64,000 nt of DNA from NCBI RefSeq assembly GCF_003385895.1, contig NZ_QRDQ01000007.1, positions 62,001 to 126,000 of the forward strand. The letters are read 5' to 3'. Of the stretch, positions 16,783 through 25,705 are shown piece after piece (position 1 is the stretch's first letter; every line of letters begins with the position of its first letter). A program made the translations under genes and the position numbers. Source of the DNA: Flavobacterium cutihirudinis (GTDB taxonomy: Bacteria > Bacteroidota > Bacteroidia > Flavobacteriales > Flavobacteriaceae). Under the pieces are notes generated by a model. The model saw only the letters and a program-made list of their open reading frames with translations. It did no database searches and was not told where the DNA came from.

Positions 16783-18108
16783 TTATAGATATTCTCCGTG
16801 TTGAGAGATGTCTAATCCTAATTCTTCTTTTTCTTCAGTAACTCTTAGAGGAGTAATTTTATTTACAATGAAGAATAAAACATAAGAAGCTACAAAAGCA
16901 AAGATTGAAACGATTACTAATGCTTTCAATTGTGTTAAGAATAATGTAGCGTCACCAAAGATCAATCCTTCGTGGTCACCTACAACAGAGTTTACACTTT
17001 TAGAAGCAAAAACTCCAGTTAATAACATTCCTACCATTCCTCCAACACCGTGACAAGCGAAAACATCAAGAGCATCGTCAATTTTCCCTTTAGGGAATTT
17101 ACTAACCACAAGATTACTTATTACAGCAGCAATAATACCGATTGCTAAAGCGTGAGGAATACTTACGAAACCAGCAGCAGGTGTAATTGCTACTAATCCA
17201 ACAACAGCTCCAATACAAGCGCCCATTGCAGATAATTTATGTCCTAATATTTTGTCAAGGAAAACCCAAGCCATAGCAGCAGAAGCAGCAGCAATTGTAG
17301 TTGTTCCTAAAGCCTGTGCAGCAAGACTGCTTGCTCCAACTGCAGAACCTGCATTGAAACCAAACCATCCAAACCATAATAGACCTGTACCTAATAATAC
17401 ATAAGTAATTCTGGCAGGATTTACTTTTTGAACTTTACGTTTTCCTAAGAAAATTGCTCCAGCCAAAGCAGCCCATCCAGCACTCATGTGTACTACAGTA
17501 CCACCAGCAAAGTCAAGAACTCCCCATCCGAAGAACAATCCGTCAGGATGCCAAGTCATGTGGCAAAGTGGAGCGTATATGAATAAGATGAATAAAACCA
17601 TGAATAATAAGTAAGCCCAGAAACGTACACGCTCAGCAAAAGCTCCCGTGATTAGCGCTGGAGTAATGATGGCGAATTTTGCCTGGAATAAAGCAAAAAG
17701 AATCATTGGGATTGTTGGTGCCAATTCCCATGCCGTATTGGCGCTTACGCCCTGGAAAAATATATTTGAAGAAGGATCTCCAATGAAACCGCCTATAGAT
17801 GGTCCAAAACATAATCCGAAACCAATTACGATCCAAAGAACGGTAACAATTACCATTGCCATGAAACTTTGTAGCATTGTGCTGATTACGTTTTTCTTTC
17901 CTACCATTCCGCCATAGAAAAATCCTAGTCCCGGAGTCATTAATAATACAAATGCAGTAGCAACTACCATCCATGCTGTATCACCCGTGTCTAATTTTAG
18001 TTCGACAACATGAGCGCCTAATGTTTTTGATTCAGTAACAAATGAGATAGAAAAAATAGATAGTAACAAAATCGTGATGAGGATCACACTTAAAATAATT
18101 TTTCGCAT
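16783..18108 (-). CDS. amtB: Ammonium transporter
   Basis: This inner-membrane ammonia/ammonium channel of the Amt/Rh family has 441 residues, with an N-terminal signal-like segment and about 11 hydrophobic helices. Family marks visible are LLMTPGLGFFYGGMVGKKN, the helix-5 region with CHMTWHPDG then DFAGGTVVHMSAGWAAL (conserved Asp and pore His), FGWFGFNAGSA, and the second pore-histidine region CHGVGGMVGMLLTG. No glnK (PII) gene is adjacent, unlike the classic glnK-amtB pair. It is a single-gene unit whose nitrogen control cannot be read from the upstream DNA. Confidence 0.95.
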   Translation of the reverse strand: MRKIILSVILITILLLSIFSISFVTESKTLGAHVVELKLDTGDTAWMVVATAFVLLMTPGLGFFYGGMVGKKNVISTMLQSFMAMVIVTVLWIVIGFGLCFGPSIGGFIGDPSSNIFFQGVSANTAWELAPTIPMILFALFQAKFAIITPALITGAFAERVRFWAYLLFMVLFILFIYAPLCHMTWHPDGLFFGWGVLDFAGGTVVHMSAGWAALAGAIFLGKRKVQKVNPARITYVLLGTGLLWFGWFGFNAGSAVGASSLAAQALGTTTIAAASAAMAWVFLDKILGHKLSAMGACIGAVVGLVAITPAAGFVSIPHALAIGIIAAVISNLVVSKFPKGKIDDALDVFACHGVGGMVGMLLTGVFASKSVNSVVGDHEGLIFGDATLFLTQLKALVIVSIFAFVASYVLFFIVNKITPLRVTEEKEELGLDISQHGEYL

Positions 18109-18423
18109 AGTTATTTAGTTTTAAATTTTTGATAAAAGTATGAAATCATTTAATACCCCCTAAAAAAATAGGGTTGTGTGTTTGATTTTTGTTAAATTTA
18201 AAATTTAACCCCTTGTATTTTGCGTGAATTTCTTAAAACAAACTTAAAATTTACAATTTAGCAACATTTTTTTTTCACTTATCCTCATTTTTAATAATTT
18301 TTGGGGTAATTGATTGCTATTTTTTGTAGGATAATAGATATTTGTTGTTTAAAAAACGTCTTTAGTTTGTTGTGGGAGATTTTTTTTAATCTTTTTAACA
18401 ATTTTGATGATTATAATATAAGA
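18109..18423. other. 315 bp divergent intergenic region, amtB / oxidoreductase
   Basis: A/T-rich divergent promoter region. ACCCCC-TAAAAAAATA-GGGTT near 18155-18176 is a small stem-loop in the amtB leader. TACTTTTA upstream of amtB on the minus strand is one base from a -7 box. I see no other element. Confidence 0.4.
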
Positions 18424-19398
18424 ATGGAAAATAGAAGAATTAAATGGGGAATAATCGGACTCGGAAATATTGCAACTCAGTTTGCGTCTGATTTAGTATT
18501 GATTGAAAATGCCGAATTAACTGCTGTTGCATCAAGAGATATAGTAAAAGCGAAAGACTTTGAGGCAAAATTTAAATCTTCAAAAGTATACGATTCATAT
18601 GATTTACTTTTTGAAGATCCGGAGGTTGAGATTGTGTATATCGCAACGCCTCATAATTCACACGCCGAATTGTCTATAAAAGCATTAGAAAGCGGTAAGC
18701 ACGTTTTATGCGAAAAACCAATGGCATTATCTTATAATGATGCACTTCGAATGACAGAAGCTTCAGTAAAATACAATAGGTTTTTTATGGAAGCTTTCTG
18801 GACGCGTTTTATTCCTTCTGTTCAGGATGTTTTGGAAAAAATTAAAAATGGATTAATTGGAAATGTTAACTATATAAATGCCGATTTTGCCTTCCACGGA
18901 AGTGAAACAGAACATAAAAGACTTTTTGATAAAAAACTAGGCGGCGGAGCATTGTATGATATCGGCGTATATCCCTTATTCCTTTCTTATATACTATTGG
19001 GAAACCCGAAAGAGGTTTTAGCGAAAGCGATTAAACATAAAAATGATATCGATTTACAGACTTCTATGATTTTACAATACGAATCGGCTCAAGCTGTTTT
19101 GCACGCTTCAATTGTTTCTGATTCTGAAATGAAAGCCATCATTTCAGGAACAAAAGGACGAATCGAACTCAACGCACCCTGGTTTGTTGCTGACGGATAT
19201 TCTATATTTCAAAATGGAGAAAAGGAAGCAGTTTTTAGTTTGCCAACTCTCGGAAAAGGATATTCACATGAAATTATAGAATGTCAAAAATGCATCCAAA
19301 ACAACCAAATCGAAAGCGAGCTTTGGTCGCATAAAAACTGTTTGGAATTGAGTCAATTGGTTGAAGAAATTAAAAATCAAATTAATTTGTCTTTCTAG
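18424..19398 (+). CDS. Gfo/Idh/MocA-family oxidoreductase
   Basis: This is an NAD(P)-dependent cytoplasmic dehydrogenase of 324 residues. I place the start at the ATG at 18424 (MENRRIKWGIIGLGNIA) because the Rossmann glycine motif GLGNIA begins only ~11 residues later; the open frame upstream is low-complexity non-coding DNA. The family motif EKP (HVLCEKPMALS near 98-108) and a helix-strand C-terminal domain with GGGALYDIGVYPL are clear. The nearest types are trans-1,2-dihydrobenzene-1,2-diol dehydrogenase-like or sugar/inositol dehydrogenases; the substrate is not deducible. A 76-base gap separates it from yifB on the same strand. Confidence 0.88.
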   Translation: MENRRIKWGIIGLGNIATQFASDLVLIENAELTAVASRDIVKAKDFEAKFKSSKVYDSYDLLFEDPEVEIVYIATPHNSHAELSIKALESGKHVLCEKPMALSYNDALRMTEASVKYNRFFMEAFWTRFIPSVQDVLEKIKNGLIGNVNYINADFAFHGSETEHKRLFDKKLGGGALYDIGVYPLFLSYILLGNPKEVLAKAIKHKNDIDLQTSMILQYESAQAVLHASIVSDSEMKAIISGTKGRIELNAPWFVADGYSIFQNGEKEAVFSLPTLGKGYSHEIIECQKCIQNNQIESELWSHKNCLELSQLVEEIKNQINLSF

Positions 19399-19474
19399 AA
19401 TATTTTTGAAAGAAAATATTTACATAACAACATTTTTTCATTAGATTTAAAAATCATTTAATGAAAAGATAATT

Positions 19475-21010
19475 ATGTTAGTAAAAGTTTACGGAAGTGC
19501 TGTTTTTGGAGTTGAAGCCACAACTATAACCATAGAAGTACATATGGACAAAGGGATTGGCTATCATTTAGTTGGCCTTCCAGATAATGCAATAAAAGAA
19601 AGCAGTTACCGAATTGCTGCGGCGCTCAAAAACAACGGATTAAGTTTTCCTGGAAAAAAAATAACCATAAATATGGCACCGGCCGACCTTAGAAAAGAAG
19701 GTTCGGCTTATGATTTACCACTCGCAATGGGAATTCTTGTTGGTTCTGATCAGATCAAAGCACCGGAAATTGAGCAATATATCATTATGGGCGAACTTTC
19801 CTTAGATGGAAGTTTGCAGCCTATTCGCGGTGCATTGCCTATTGCCATAAAAGCAAAAGAGGAAGGTTATAAAGGTTTTTTTCTGCCAATACAAAATGTA
19901 AAAGAAGCTGCAATTGTCGCGGGACTTGATGTTTATGGAGTAAGTAATTTGCAGGAAATTATTGACTTTTTTATCGGAAAAGGTACTTTATTACCAACCG
20001 TTATTGACACAAGGGCAGAGTTTTACAAAACCCTCGATTTTCCCGAATTTGATTTTTCTGACGTTCGCGGACAAGAAAGTATAAAACGCTGCATGGAAAT
20101 TGCAGCAGCAGGTGGACATAATATTATTTTAATTGGTCCGCCCGGCGCAGGAAAAACGATGCTGGCCAAAAGAGTTCCGAGTATTTTGCCGCCAATGACA
20201 TTGCGTGAAGCGCTCGAAACAACTAAAATTCATAGCGTCGCCGGAAAATTAAAGGAAGTCGGATTAATGAATCAGCGGCCTTTTCGCTCGCCGCACCACA
20301 CTATTTCAAATGTTGCGCTTGTTGGTGGAGGAAGTTATCCTCAACCTGGAGAAATTTCTATGGCGCACAATGGTGTTTTGTTTCTGGACGAATTGCCCGA
20401 GTTTAAACGCGATGTTTTAGAAGTCATGCGCCAACCTCTTGAAGATCGTGAAGTAACTATTTCGCGCGCCAAATTTACCGTTACTTATCCGTCTTCATTT
20501 ATGCTTGTGGCAAGTATGAATCCCAGTCCAAGCGGATTTTTTAACGATCCAAGCATGCCAAACACTTCTTCTCCGCATGAAATGCAGCGTTATATGAGTA
20601 AAATTTCCGGTCCGCTTTTAGACCGAATCGATATTCATATTGAGGTTACGCCCGTTCCTTTTGAGAAATTGGCGGATGACAGAAAAGCGGAAAACAGTGT
20701 AGAAATCAGAAAACGCGTTACTGCAGCCAGAGAAATTCAGACCCAACGTTTTGAGACTGTCGAAAACATTCATTACAATGCGCAAATGAGCAGTAAATTG
20801 ATTCGTGAGTATTGTATGTTAGACGAACAATCCAAAGAACTTCTCAAAAATGCTATGGAACGTCTGAATCTTTCTGCCAGAGCCTATGACAGAATTTTGA
20901 AGGTTTCCCGTACCATCGCCGACTTAGATAACGCACCAAATATAATCGCGCAACACATCGCCGAAGCTATTCAATACAGGAGTCTGGATAGGGAAGGTTG
21001 GCTTGGATAA
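19475..21010 (+). CDS. YifB/ComM-family Mg-chelatase-like AAA+ ATPase
   Basis: This is a 511-residue cytoplasmic AAA+ protein. It has an N-terminal ChlI/Lon-S5-like domain (YHLVGLPDNAIKESSYRIAA, APADLRKEGSAYDLPLA), Walker A GPPGAGKT near 221-228, Walker B FLDELPEF, and the C-terminal Mg-chelatase domain (LDRIDIHIEVTPV, LSARAYDRILKVSRTIADL). In naturally transformable bacteria ComM is a hexameric helicase that promotes branch migration during recombination of incoming DNA; many non-competent species keep it. Normal length and no missing motif. Element copy B lies directly after the stop. Confidence 0.92.
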   Translation: MLVKVYGSAVFGVEATTITIEVHMDKGIGYHLVGLPDNAIKESSYRIAAALKNNGLSFPGKKITINMAPADLRKEGSAYDLPLAMGILVGSDQIKAPEIEQYIIMGELSLDGSLQPIRGALPIAIKAKEEGYKGFFLPIQNVKEAAIVAGLDVYGVSNLQEIIDFFIGKGTLLPTVIDTRAEFYKTLDFPEFDFSDVRGQESIKRCMEIAAAGGHNIILIGPPGAGKTMLAKRVPSILPPMTLREALETTKIHSVAGKLKEVGLMNQRPFRSPHHTISNVALVGGGSYPQPGEISMAHNGVLFLDELPEFKRDVLEVMRQPLEDREVTISRAKFTVTYPSSFMLVASMNPSPSGFFNDPSMPNTSSPHEMQRYMSKISGPLLDRIDIHIEVTPVPFEKLADDRKAENSVEIRKRVTAAREIQTQRFETVENIHYNAQMSSKLIREYCMLDEQSKELLKNAMERLNLSARAYDRILKVSRTIADLDNAPNIIAQHIAEAIQYRSLDREGWLG

Positions 21011-21016
21011 TTTTCT

Positions 21017-21122
21017 TTAGGAGCAGAAAAAAAAGTATTTCAGGAACAGTTGTCCCGCTTTCGCCTATATCTTTTTGTCCCGCAGTGGCGGGACAAAAAG
21101 GATACCGGCTCTATCGGGGCTA
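21017..21122. repeat. Dispersed palindromic element, copy B
   Basis: TTAGGAGC at one end and GGGCTA at the other; CTATATCTTTTT pairs with AAAAAGGATACCG, and the tip is GTCCCGC-AGTG-GCGGGAC. It sits between the convergent yifB and ABC-F genes. Confidence 0.7.
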
Positions 21123-21147
21123 GATCGGAAATTTCATTTTCATAAGA

Positions 21148-22737
21148 TTATGGAAGCGAAATAAAATCGGAAATCTTTATTTCTTCCAAAAACAAATCAT
21201 CGTGCGAAACCACAATTAATGTTCCGTCATATTCATTAATGGCAGCAGTAAGGATTTCGATATTCTGTATGTCGAGATTGTTTGTGGGTTCATCAAGAAT
21301 AATAACATCCGGAGCTTTTGTATTTATGGTTAAGCAACACAATAGTAAACGCATTTTTTCGCCTCCGCTTAAGGCACTGCAAGGTTTAGCCCAGTCATTC
21401 TGTGAAAACAAAAACTTATTCAGTTTCATTTTTAAAGTATGTTCTTCTAAACCGGAATCATTAAACTGCTGAATCTGATCAAAAACCGTTAATTGATTTT
21501 GAATCAACGAATAATCCTGATCTATGTAAATTACTTTTGCATCGGTTTTGTAAATTGTTCCTGTTTTTGGTTGCAGAGTTCCGATGATCATTTTGATTAA
21601 AGTGGTTTTTCCGGAGCCGTTTATACCTTGTATGGCAATTCTGTCGCCACTTTTTATTTGAAGGTTTAAATTCTCTCGCCACAAATATTGATTCTCAAAA
21701 CTGTGATTGACATCTTTCGCCGTAAAAAGAATTTTGCCTTTATGTAAAGCTGTTTTCTCAAAACCAAATTTCATTTTATCGATTTCTGGCAAACCAGAAC
21801 GCAAATCTTGCAAGTTCTGCGAAATGTTTCCAATTTTTTCTGCGTGAATATCTTTCGCTTTAGCAGTACTATTTTCTGCATTGTTGCGCAAAGTATTCAT
21901 CATAATTCTGGAAACGCCCGCTTTCTTTTGTTTCTTTTCGCCTCTGGAATCTAATTTGTTTTGACGTTGTAGTGTTTCGCGCTCTTTTTCTTTCGCTTTG
22001 CGTAATGCTTTTTCCTTGCTCTGAATATCATTGGCTAAAGCATTCTTTTCAATTTGTTTTTGTTCTGCATAAAAGGCATAATTGCCGCCATAAACAGTAA
22101 TTCCGTGTTTGCTTAATTCGTAAACAGCGTTTAGCAAATTCAATAATTTTCGATCATGACTAACGATAATTAAAGTTGCAGTTGTGTTTTTTATAAATTG
22201 ATACAGCAGCGCTCTTGCAACAACATCCAGATGATTGCTCGGTTCATCCAACAGAATAATTTCAGGCTGATGAATAGAAATTCCGGCCAGAAAAACTTTT
22301 GTCTTTTGGCCTCCGCTGAGTGTTTCCAGTTTTTGATTCAGGTTTAAATCATTGAGTTCCCAATATTGCAAAGCTTCATTGCAACGTTCTTCGATGGTCC
22401 AGTCGTCGTTTAAAATATTTAGGTTTTCTTCAGAGACATTTCCGTTCAGAATTTCATGAAATGCAGTTAGTTTTTCATCTATCTGTAAAGCCTGAGCAAT
22501 TGTAAGATGATTAAATTGTCCGAAAATCTGCGGTATAAAATAGGGTTTAGAAGCTACTTTAATCGATCCTTCAGCAGGTTGTAATTCTCTTGAGATGATT
22601 TTTAATAAAGTGGATTTTCCAACACCATTGTTGCCAATTAAAGCAACTTTTTCGTGACTGTTGATTGTAAAAGTAATTTTATCGAACAGCAAGTGTCTGT
22701 TCGCATGTAGATATGAGATGTTTTGTAAAGTAAGCAT
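21148..22737 (-). CDS. ABC-F family ATP-binding protein
   Basis: This 529-residue soluble protein has two ABC ATPase domains on one chain and no membrane helices. Walker A motifs are GNNGVGKST (35-43) and GINGSGKTT; signatures are LSGGQKTKVFLA and LSGGEKMRLLL; Walker B segments are IILLDEPSNHLD and VIILDEPTNNLD. A basic inter-domain linker (roughly 235-300, rich in K/E/R) is the P-site tRNA-interaction motif region. ABC-F proteins act on ribosomes as translation factors or as antibiotic target-protection proteins. This one cannot be assigned to a resistance class by eye. Its leader has a TATCTTTG box about 110 bases upstream and contains very short ORFs. Confidence 0.88.
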   Translation of the reverse strand: MLTLQNISYLHANRHLLFDKITFTINSHEKVALIGNNGVGKSTLLKIISRELQPAEGSIKVASKPYFIPQIFGQFNHLTIAQALQIDEKLTAFHEILNGNVSEENLNILNDDWTIEERCNEALQYWELNDLNLNQKLETLSGGQKTKVFLAGISIHQPEIILLDEPSNHLDVVARALLYQFIKNTTATLIIVSHDRKLLNLLNAVYELSKHGITVYGGNYAFYAEQKQIEKNALANDIQSKEKALRKAKEKERETLQRQNKLDSRGEKKQKKAGVSRIMMNTLRNNAENSTAKAKDIHAEKIGNISQNLQDLRSGLPEIDKMKFGFEKTALHKGKILFTAKDVNHSFENQYLWRENLNLQIKSGDRIAIQGINGSGKTTLIKMIIGTLQPKTGTIYKTDAKVIYIDQDYSLIQNQLTVFDQIQQFNDSGLEEHTLKMKLNKFLFSQNDWAKPCSALSGGEKMRLLLCCLTINTKAPDVIILDEPTNNLDIQNIEILTAAINEYDGTLIVVSHDDLFLEEIKISDFISLP

Positions 22738-22761
22738 AATTTCTTCTTTGAAAGTGAATAA

Positions 22762-22776
22762 TCATAGCAAACCCAT
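22762..22776 (-). promoter_or_regulatory. Candidate leader mini-ORF (MGLL) upstream of the ABC-F gene
   Basis: ATGGGTTTGCTATGA encodes M-G-L-L-stop inside the ABC-F leader, and its stop overlaps another ATG (22765) that opens a 28-codon ORF running across the ABC-F start in a different frame. ABC-F protection genes in other bacteria are controlled by leader-peptide attenuation. This is a position-based guess. Confidence 0.25.
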
Positions 22777-22845
22777 TGGGAGCTATCTATTTTTTCCTAA
22801 AGAAATTATTTCTCACATAAAATTACCTGTTTGTTTTTACTGCGG

Positions 22846-22853
22846 CAAAGATA
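22846..22853 (-). promoter_or_regulatory. -7 box TATCTTTG of the ABC-F gene
   Basis: CAAAGATA on the plus strand reads TATCTTTG on the minus strand, an exact TAnnTTTG match, implying a leader of about 100 bases before the ATG at 22737. Confidence 0.45.
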
Positions 22854-22899
22854 CAAATGTTTTTGCAAAACCTGAAAAGCTTAAGAAATCTGCTTTTAA

Positions 22900-23328
22900 T
22901 TATTTGTTTTTCAAAATAAGACTATCAATTTCAATATATTTTTCCTTCATCAAACTCAAAGCAAAACAAGCCGCCGAACCTGTAAAAACTGAATAATCTA
23001 AAGGCGCTTTTATGCCAACTGAAAAGACCATCGAAAGACCAAAAAGCAATAACAAATAACCGCTAAGTTTCGCGAATAGCTCCGTTTTAAATCCGATTAA
23101 GAGAAACAAAGGAAAAATGATTTCGAGAGCTGTTGCTACAATGCCGATTGGTGAAATTAAATTATCAGGTAAAAAAGGATTTAGAACTTTCGTATAACTA
23201 AGAAAGTTTTCCCAATTTCCCCAAGTAGAGTTTTCTTTACTCCATAACCCAAATCGGTCTGCAACTGCAGATAGAAATCCAATCGAAATTGCAAGGCGTA
23301 AAAAGAGTTTAACTAGATTTGAATTCAT
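22900..23328 (-). CDS. DoxX-like membrane protein
   Basis: This 142-residue membrane protein has four hydrophobic helices. RLAISIGFLSAVADRFGLWS at the N-terminus, then a loop with tryptophans, a helix with ALEIIFPLFLLIGFKTELFAKLSGYL and a last helix near 112-128 fit the DoxX/MauE-like fold. The function is unknown. It lies 36 bases downstream of the esterase gene on the same strand, so the two may be co-transcribed. Confidence 0.72.
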   Translation of the reverse strand: MNSNLVKLFLRLAISIGFLSAVADRFGLWSKENSTWGNWENFLSYTKVLNPFLPDNLISPIGIVATALEIIFPLFLLIGFKTELFAKLSGYLLLLFGLSMVFSVGIKAPLDYSVFTGSAACFALSLMKEKYIEIDSLILKNK

Positions 23329-23364
23329 AAAACAGGATTTAAAAAGTTGCTATTTATATTCTAA

Positions 23365-24231
23365 TTATTCAATTATTGGATAGAAGAATTTAAAGGAATT
23401 CGAAACAGCAGGATGCAAAATGGTACCATGATTTTCTAATGGAAAATAGTCAAAATACACTTTAATGTTTTTGCTTTTCGAAGCTTTTATTTTATCCGCC
23501 AATATATTTGCATCAACTTCCATAACTCTTGGTATTGCTGTTGGAGTTAATCCTTCCTTGCCAACCGCAATATAAATCTCAGTCGGTTCTTTGAAACTTT
23601 CCTTAAAAATTTCAGAATCTAAATTTAGAATAGAACCGTTATTCCACCATAAGCTCGGACTTACAATTACATATTTATTAAAAAGAGAAGGCTTTGTCAG
23701 CAGGATTTCCGTTTCTAATAATCCTCCTAAAGATTGACCGATAATGGTTTTGGATTCTGTGGTTTTGTATTTTTTATCTATAAAAGGCTGTAATTCTTTT
23801 TCGATAAAAGCAATAAAATTATCCGAATGTCCGGTAGTTGGAAAACGTTTTTTATCTTCTTCAAGAGTGGTTGGAAAAGTAAAATCCCTGCGTCTATCAA
23901 CTGTTGCAATACCAACTACAATCGATTTTGGAACCTGATTAATCCATTCGAAACTATTAAATTGAACCAATCCTGCGATGTGAATAAAATCTTCATCGGC
24001 AGAACCGTCTAATAAATATATAACAGGATATCGCGTTGCATCTTCGGATTTATAACCTTCCGGAAGATAAATATTTAAAGTCCTTTTTTCGTTTAATTCT
24101 TTCGATTGAATTTCATCAATAACACCTAAAACGAATGGTTTAGAAGTTTCTGTAGTTTTTTGTTTTACTTTTTGGCTGAATATGAAAGTGGGTGCTAATA
24201 GTAAAAAGGCTAAGGCAATAAATTTGTTCAT
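23365..24231 (-). CDS. Secreted alpha/beta-hydrolase, esterase D / siderophore-esterase-like
   Basis: This 288-residue protein has a cleavable signal peptide (MNKFIALAFLLLAPTFIFS). It belongs to the putative-esterase (Fes/BesA/IroE-like) fold: YPVIYLLDGSADEDFIHIAG near the start of the hydrolase core, nucleophile elbow GQSLGG near 167-172, VSPSLWW, and the late histidine in ENHGTILHP. Such enzymes hydrolyse ferric siderophore esters or acyl esters; substrate unproven. It is probably periplasmic. No siderophore genes or TonB receptor are nearby, so iron scavenging is not supported by context. A similar-fold esterase lies at 52945-53745. Confidence 0.82.
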   Translation of the reverse strand: MNKFIALAFLLLAPTFIFSQKVKQKTTETSKPFVLGVIDEIQSKELNEKRTLNIYLPEGYKSEDATRYPVIYLLDGSADEDFIHIAGLVQFNSFEWINQVPKSIVVGIATVDRRRDFTFPTTLEEDKKRFPTTGHSDNFIAFIEKELQPFIDKKYKTTESKTIIGQSLGGLLETEILLTKPSLFNKYVIVSPSLWWNNGSILNLDSEIFKESFKEPTEIYIAVGKEGLTPTAIPRVMEVDANILADKIKASKSKNIKVYFDYFPLENHGTILHPAVSNSFKFFYPIIE

Positions 24232-24326
24232 TAAGTGGAAAGTAAAATGTTTTGTAAAAACGAAAATACGAATTTAATATCAGTTCACTTTTCTTTTGCA
24301 TTAGCCTTTTTGCGTAAGCTGGAATA

Positions 24327-24830
24327 TTATTTTGCCTGTTCTGCAAAAATTTTGTCCAGACCTTCCATTGCAATGGTAAAACCTTCTTTGAAGCCCATTT
24401 CAATAATCATTTCCAGGTCTGAAAGCTTATCGTGTTTGATTACAATGTCAACAAAAGTAGTAGCGCCTTGTTCAGAAAAATTAACATCCCAGTCAGAACG
24501 CGGAAAATCTTTATTTAAATTTCCGTCACTATCTGAGAAAGCATCAAGATATTTAAAATTAGTTTTAGGAGTTATCGAAGTAAAATCGGCAATTGCCCAA
24601 TGTTCTTCTCCTTGTGGGCCAACCATAGCGTAAAGTCTGCGACCACCTTCTTTGAATTCCATACTTTTTGTTCTCGCTTTCCACGGAGCCGGCGCCCACC
24701 ATTGATCCAGAATTTCAGCTTCTGTCCAAGCCGACCAAACATTAGCTAACGAAGCCGCAAATTCACGTTTTACATGTACTGTACTTGTTTCTTTATTTAC
24801 AGTAAAATCCATTAATAGATTTGATTTCAT
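24327..24830 (-). CDS. SRPBCC / AHSA1-domain protein, paralogue 2
   Basis: This 167-residue cytoplasmic protein of the START/SRPBCC (Aha1-like) superfamily has [34 protein letters not shown] and MGFKEGFTIAMEGLDKIF. It is closely similar along its whole length to the next gene upstream (24871-25371); they are tandem duplicates. The duplicated block includes the last codons of the arsR-like gene, a relic of which precedes this start (near 24831-24850). AHSA1 proteins adjacent to ArsR regulators are common and mostly uncharacterised, presumed to bind small hydrophobic ligands. An internal ATG six codons in is an alternative start. Third gene of the arsR operon. Confidence 0.88.
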   Translation of the reverse strand: MKSNLLMDFTVNKETSTVHVKREFAASLANVWSAWTEAEILDQWWAPAPWKARTKSMEFKEGGRRLYAMVGPQGEEHWAIADFTSITPKTNFKYLDAFSDSDGNLNKDFPRSDWDVNFSEQGATTFVDIVIKHDKLSDLEMIIEMGFKEGFTIAMEGLDKIFAEQAK

Positions 24831-24870
24831 TTTCTTGAGATTTTAGATTAGTCAATAATTTGAAAAGTCT

Positions 24871-25371
24871 TTATTTTTTTGCCTCCAGGATTTTTTCCAA
24901 ACCTGTCAGTGCACTTGTAAATCCTTCTTTAAATCCTGTAGCAATTAGTTGTTCAATTTCGGCAAAATTGTCACGACTAATTGCGATATCGACAACTGTC
25001 AATTCGCCTTTTTCAGAAAAAGTAATATCCCAAAGCGAGCTTCCAAAATTCGGAATCGGATTAGCATCAGCATCACAAAAAGTAGAAGTATGTTTGAAGT
25101 TTGTTTTTGGAGAAATCGAAGTATATTCAAAAAAACTCCAGCGTTCATCGCCTTCAGGACTTACCATGGCGTACATTCTTCGTCCGCCTTCTTTAAATTC
25201 CATACTTTTTGTTTTAGATTTAAAAGGAGCCGGCGCCCACCATTGATCCAGAATTTCTGCTTCTGTCCAGGCAGACCATACATTTGACAATGACGCGTTA
25301 AATTCGCGTTTTACATTTACGGTTTTATTTTCCTTATCTATGGAAAAATTCATAATAAGATCAGATTTCAT
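24871..25371 (-). CDS. SRPBCC / AHSA1-domain protein, paralogue 1
   Basis: This 166-residue SRPBCC/AHSA1 protein has [52 protein letters not shown] and [18 protein letters not shown]. Its ATG lies inside the 3' end of the arsR-like gene (11-base overlap), so translation is coupled. A second Met six codons in (MNFSIDKE) is also possible. Ligand and catalytic role are unknown for this family; the proteins are single-domain and lack an obvious signal peptide. Paired with the arsR gene it forms a typical self-regulated ArsR-AHSA1 module. Confidence 0.88.
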   Translation of the reverse strand: MKSDLIMNFSIDKENKTVNVKREFNASLSNVWSAWTEAEILDQWWAPAPFKSKTKSMEFKEGGRRMYAMVSPEGDERWSFFEYTSISPKTNFKHTSTFCDADANPIPNFGSSLWDITFSEKGELTVVDIAISRDNFAEIEQLIATGFKEGFTSALTGLEKILEAKK

Positions 25372-25687
25372 TTTCTTTAGATTTTAAATTTATTAATACT
25401 TGATCTAATTGACTAAATCTGCTTTCCCAAATCTTTTTGAATTGCTCCAGCCATTGATCAACTTCTTTCATTTTTTCAATTTTGAGCTGGTAGTAAATTT
25501 CCCTGCCCATTTTTTTTTCTTCCAATAAATCACATTCACTTAAAATTTTAATGTGTTTAGATACTGCTTGTCTTGTAGTTTGAAATTGTTCTGCAATAGC
25601 ATTTGGTGTTAATGCACTTGAAGAAATCAAAACTAAAATCGCTCTGCGGGTCGGATCGGCAATAGCCTGAAAAATATCTCGTTTCAT
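25361..25687 (-). CDS. ArsR/SmtB-type winged-helix repressor
   Basis: This 108-residue regulator starts at the ATG at 25687 ([20 protein letters not shown]). The upstream open frame enters the operator and promoter, so it is not coding. The winged helix-turn-helix is clear: [33 protein letters not shown]. No cysteine cluster of metal sensors is present, so it belongs to the non-metal ArsR group commonly next to AHSA1 genes. It heads an operon with two SRPBCC genes. Two GCAAC-N6-GTTGC palindromes bracket its -7 box, which strongly suggests autorepression. Confidence 0.92.
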   Translation of the reverse strand: MKRDIFQAIADPTRRAILVLISSSALTPNAIAEQFQTTRQAVSKHIKILSECDLLEEKKMGREIYYQLKIEKMKEVDQWLEQFKKIWESRFSQLDQVLINLKSKENEI

Positions 25688-25705
25688 TTTTGTGAAAATT
25701 AATTC

